Shown here piece after piece: positions 13,156-13,992 of a DNA stretch of 13,992 nucleotides; position 1 is the first letter of the stretch; the number at the start of each line of letters is the position of its first letter. Made by a program: the position numbers and the translations under genes. The notes under the pieces were generated by a model that saw only the letters and a program-made list of their open reading frames with translations, searched no databases and was not told the origin of the DNA. Source of the stretch: Eubacteriales bacterium (GTDB lineage: Bacteria > Bacillota > Clostridia > Oscillospirales > Acutalibacteraceae); assembly GCA_030529125.1 (NCBI GenBank), contig JAUMXP010000025.1, forward strand, positions 1-13,992, read 5' to 3'.

Positions 13156-13992
13156 ATGTCAACAACAAAAAAGATTGTCCTTGCTGTAGCTGCTCTTGTT
13201 ATTGTGGGCTTACTCGTTTACGCAGCTGTATCAGGCGGTCACTTAGGCACAGTCGAGTGTATGGATTGTCACGGCACAGGCGTTGCTCACGATGTTGATT
13301 GCCCATACTGTGACGAATTTGAACAAGACGACAACACTTATGCCGGTGCTGTTGATTGCGAAACATGTCAGGGTAGTGGAAAAACTGACGACGCTGACTG
13401 TGCTGACTGTTCAGGTAAAGGTATCGTTTCCAAAGCTTTGCCTTGTGAGTATTGCGAAGGCGATAACGTAATCGAAAAGACTTCCTGCGGTACCTGCTCA
13501 GGCGAGGGCGAAGTTCAGGGTACACTGTGGGCGTTGCTTCCACCGTTTATCGCTATCGGTCTTGCACTTATAACTAAGGAAGTTTACTCATCATTGTTCA
13601 TCGGTATCGTTACGGGTGGCTTGATTTACTCAAACTTCTCTTTCCTTGGTACTGTGGATACAGTTATCAACGACGGACTTATCACTGCGGTTTCAGGTAA
13701 CGCTGGTATCTTCATCTTCCTTATTGAGCTCGGTGTGCTCGTTGCACTCGTTAACAAAGCTGGTGGCTCTGCTGCATTCGGCAGATGGGCTGCTAAACAC
13801 ATCAAGTCAAAGATCGGCACACTGTTCGCTACATTCATCTTAGGCGTGCTCATCTTCATCGATGACTACTTCAACTGCTTGACAGTAGGCTCAGTTATGC
13901 GCCCTGTAACAGATACGCACAAAATTTCACGTTCTAAGCTTGCGTATATCATCGACGCAACTGCTGCTCCTGTATGTATGATAGCTCCTATC
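13156..13992 (+). CDS. NhaC-superfamily transporter (putative lysine transporter) with N-terminal DnaJ-like zinc domain; 3' end cut by window
   Basis: The first 279 codons are open to the window edge. The ATG has GAGGGGG 8 bases upstream. Residues 1-6 include KK, and 7-25 form a membrane helix. Residues 35-118 hold six CxxC pairs (Cys35/38, 49/52, 68/71, 82/85, 97/100, 111/114); four are followed by GxG, as in the DnaJ zinc finger. From Trp125 the protein is a NhaC-type transporter: WALLPPFIAIGLALITKEVY, ELGVLVALVNKAGGSAAFG, and FIDDYFNCLTVGSVMRP with the conserved Asp pair. It sits behind a lysine riboswitch. Riboswitch-linked NhaC-superfamily members have been proposed as lysine transporters (LysW), and lysine uptake is the best guess. 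With a Lys-rich N-terminus inside, the zinc-like domain would face outward. A frame error or fusion artefact is unlikely: the frame is continuous with no stop and codon use is uniform. Confidence 0.88.
   Translation, partial: MSTTKKIVLAVAALVIVGLLVYAAVSGGHLGTVECMDCHGTGVAHDVDCPYCDEFEQDDNTYAGAVDCETCQGSGKTDDADCADCSGKGIVSKALPCEYCEGDNVIEKTSCGTCSGEGEVQGTLWALLPPFIAIGLALITKEVYSSLFIGIVTGGLIYSNFSFLGTVDTVINDGLITAVSGNAGIFIFLIELGVLVALVNKAGGSAAFGRWAAKHIKSKIGTLFATFILGVLIFIDDYFNCLTVGSVMRPVTDTHKISRSKLAYIIDATAAPVCMIAPI

Noticed and set aside
12923..13189. 88-codon plus-strand open frame over the riboswitch
   Set aside because: It covers conserved lysine riboswitch elements and the terminator, has no ribosome binding site, and runs into the transporter start in another frame.
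13199..13543. 114-codon minus-strand open frame opposite the transporter gene
   Set aside because: It is antisense to the cysteine-rich domain, has an Arg- and His-rich composition typical of a shadow frame, and has no start signal.

Overview
The window looks like chromosomal DNA from a low-to-mid GC Gram-positive anaerobe of the Clostridia, probably a gut Ruminococcaceae/Oscillospiraceae-type organism. This rests on the SCIFF peptide with its radical SAM maturase, a lysine riboswitch, DegV/FakA genes, a FliB-type protein, strong GGAGG ribosome binding sites and sigma-A-like promoters. The assignment is inferred from gene content; no rRNA or marker gene is present. No tRNA, CRISPR array, insertion sequence or phage gene is visible.

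Layout. (1) 100-4570, minus strand: a tight four-gene operon, fakB-fakB-fakA-plsX, led by a good promoter. It should bind exogenous fatty acids (two DegV/FakB proteins), phosphorylate them (FakA) and exchange acyl-phosphate with acyl-ACP (PlsX). (2) 4743-5696, plus: a membrane-anchored alpha/beta hydrolase with Cys at the nucleophile elbow. (3) 5745-6809, minus: a membrane-anchored SGNH-like protein, convergent with the hydrolase across a shared terminator. (4) 7028-7951, plus: a cysteine-rich FliB-family protein, convergent with (5). (5) 7995-10935, minus: the SCIFF ranthipeptide precursor (50 aa), an intergenic terminator, its radical SAM/SPASM maturase, and an Orn/Lys/Arg decarboxylase one base downstream of the maturase. 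(6) 11066-12770, plus: a formyltransferase-fold protein and a uridine-kinase-like P-loop kinase. (7) 12868-13992, plus: promoter, lysine riboswitch, terminator, and a NhaC-superfamily transporter that runs off the window.

The most unusual item is the last gene. The NhaC-type (putative lysine) transporter has, between an extra first membrane helix and the transporter core, about 90 residues with six CxxC pairs resembling the DnaJ zinc-finger repeat. The second notable item is the SCIFF peptide: the position of the Thr reported as the thioether acceptor in characterised members is Gly here.

A lysine thread (riboswitch, putative lysine transporter, possible lysine decarboxylase) runs through the right half, but the sequence does not prove that the genes work together. 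Every gene except the last appears complete.
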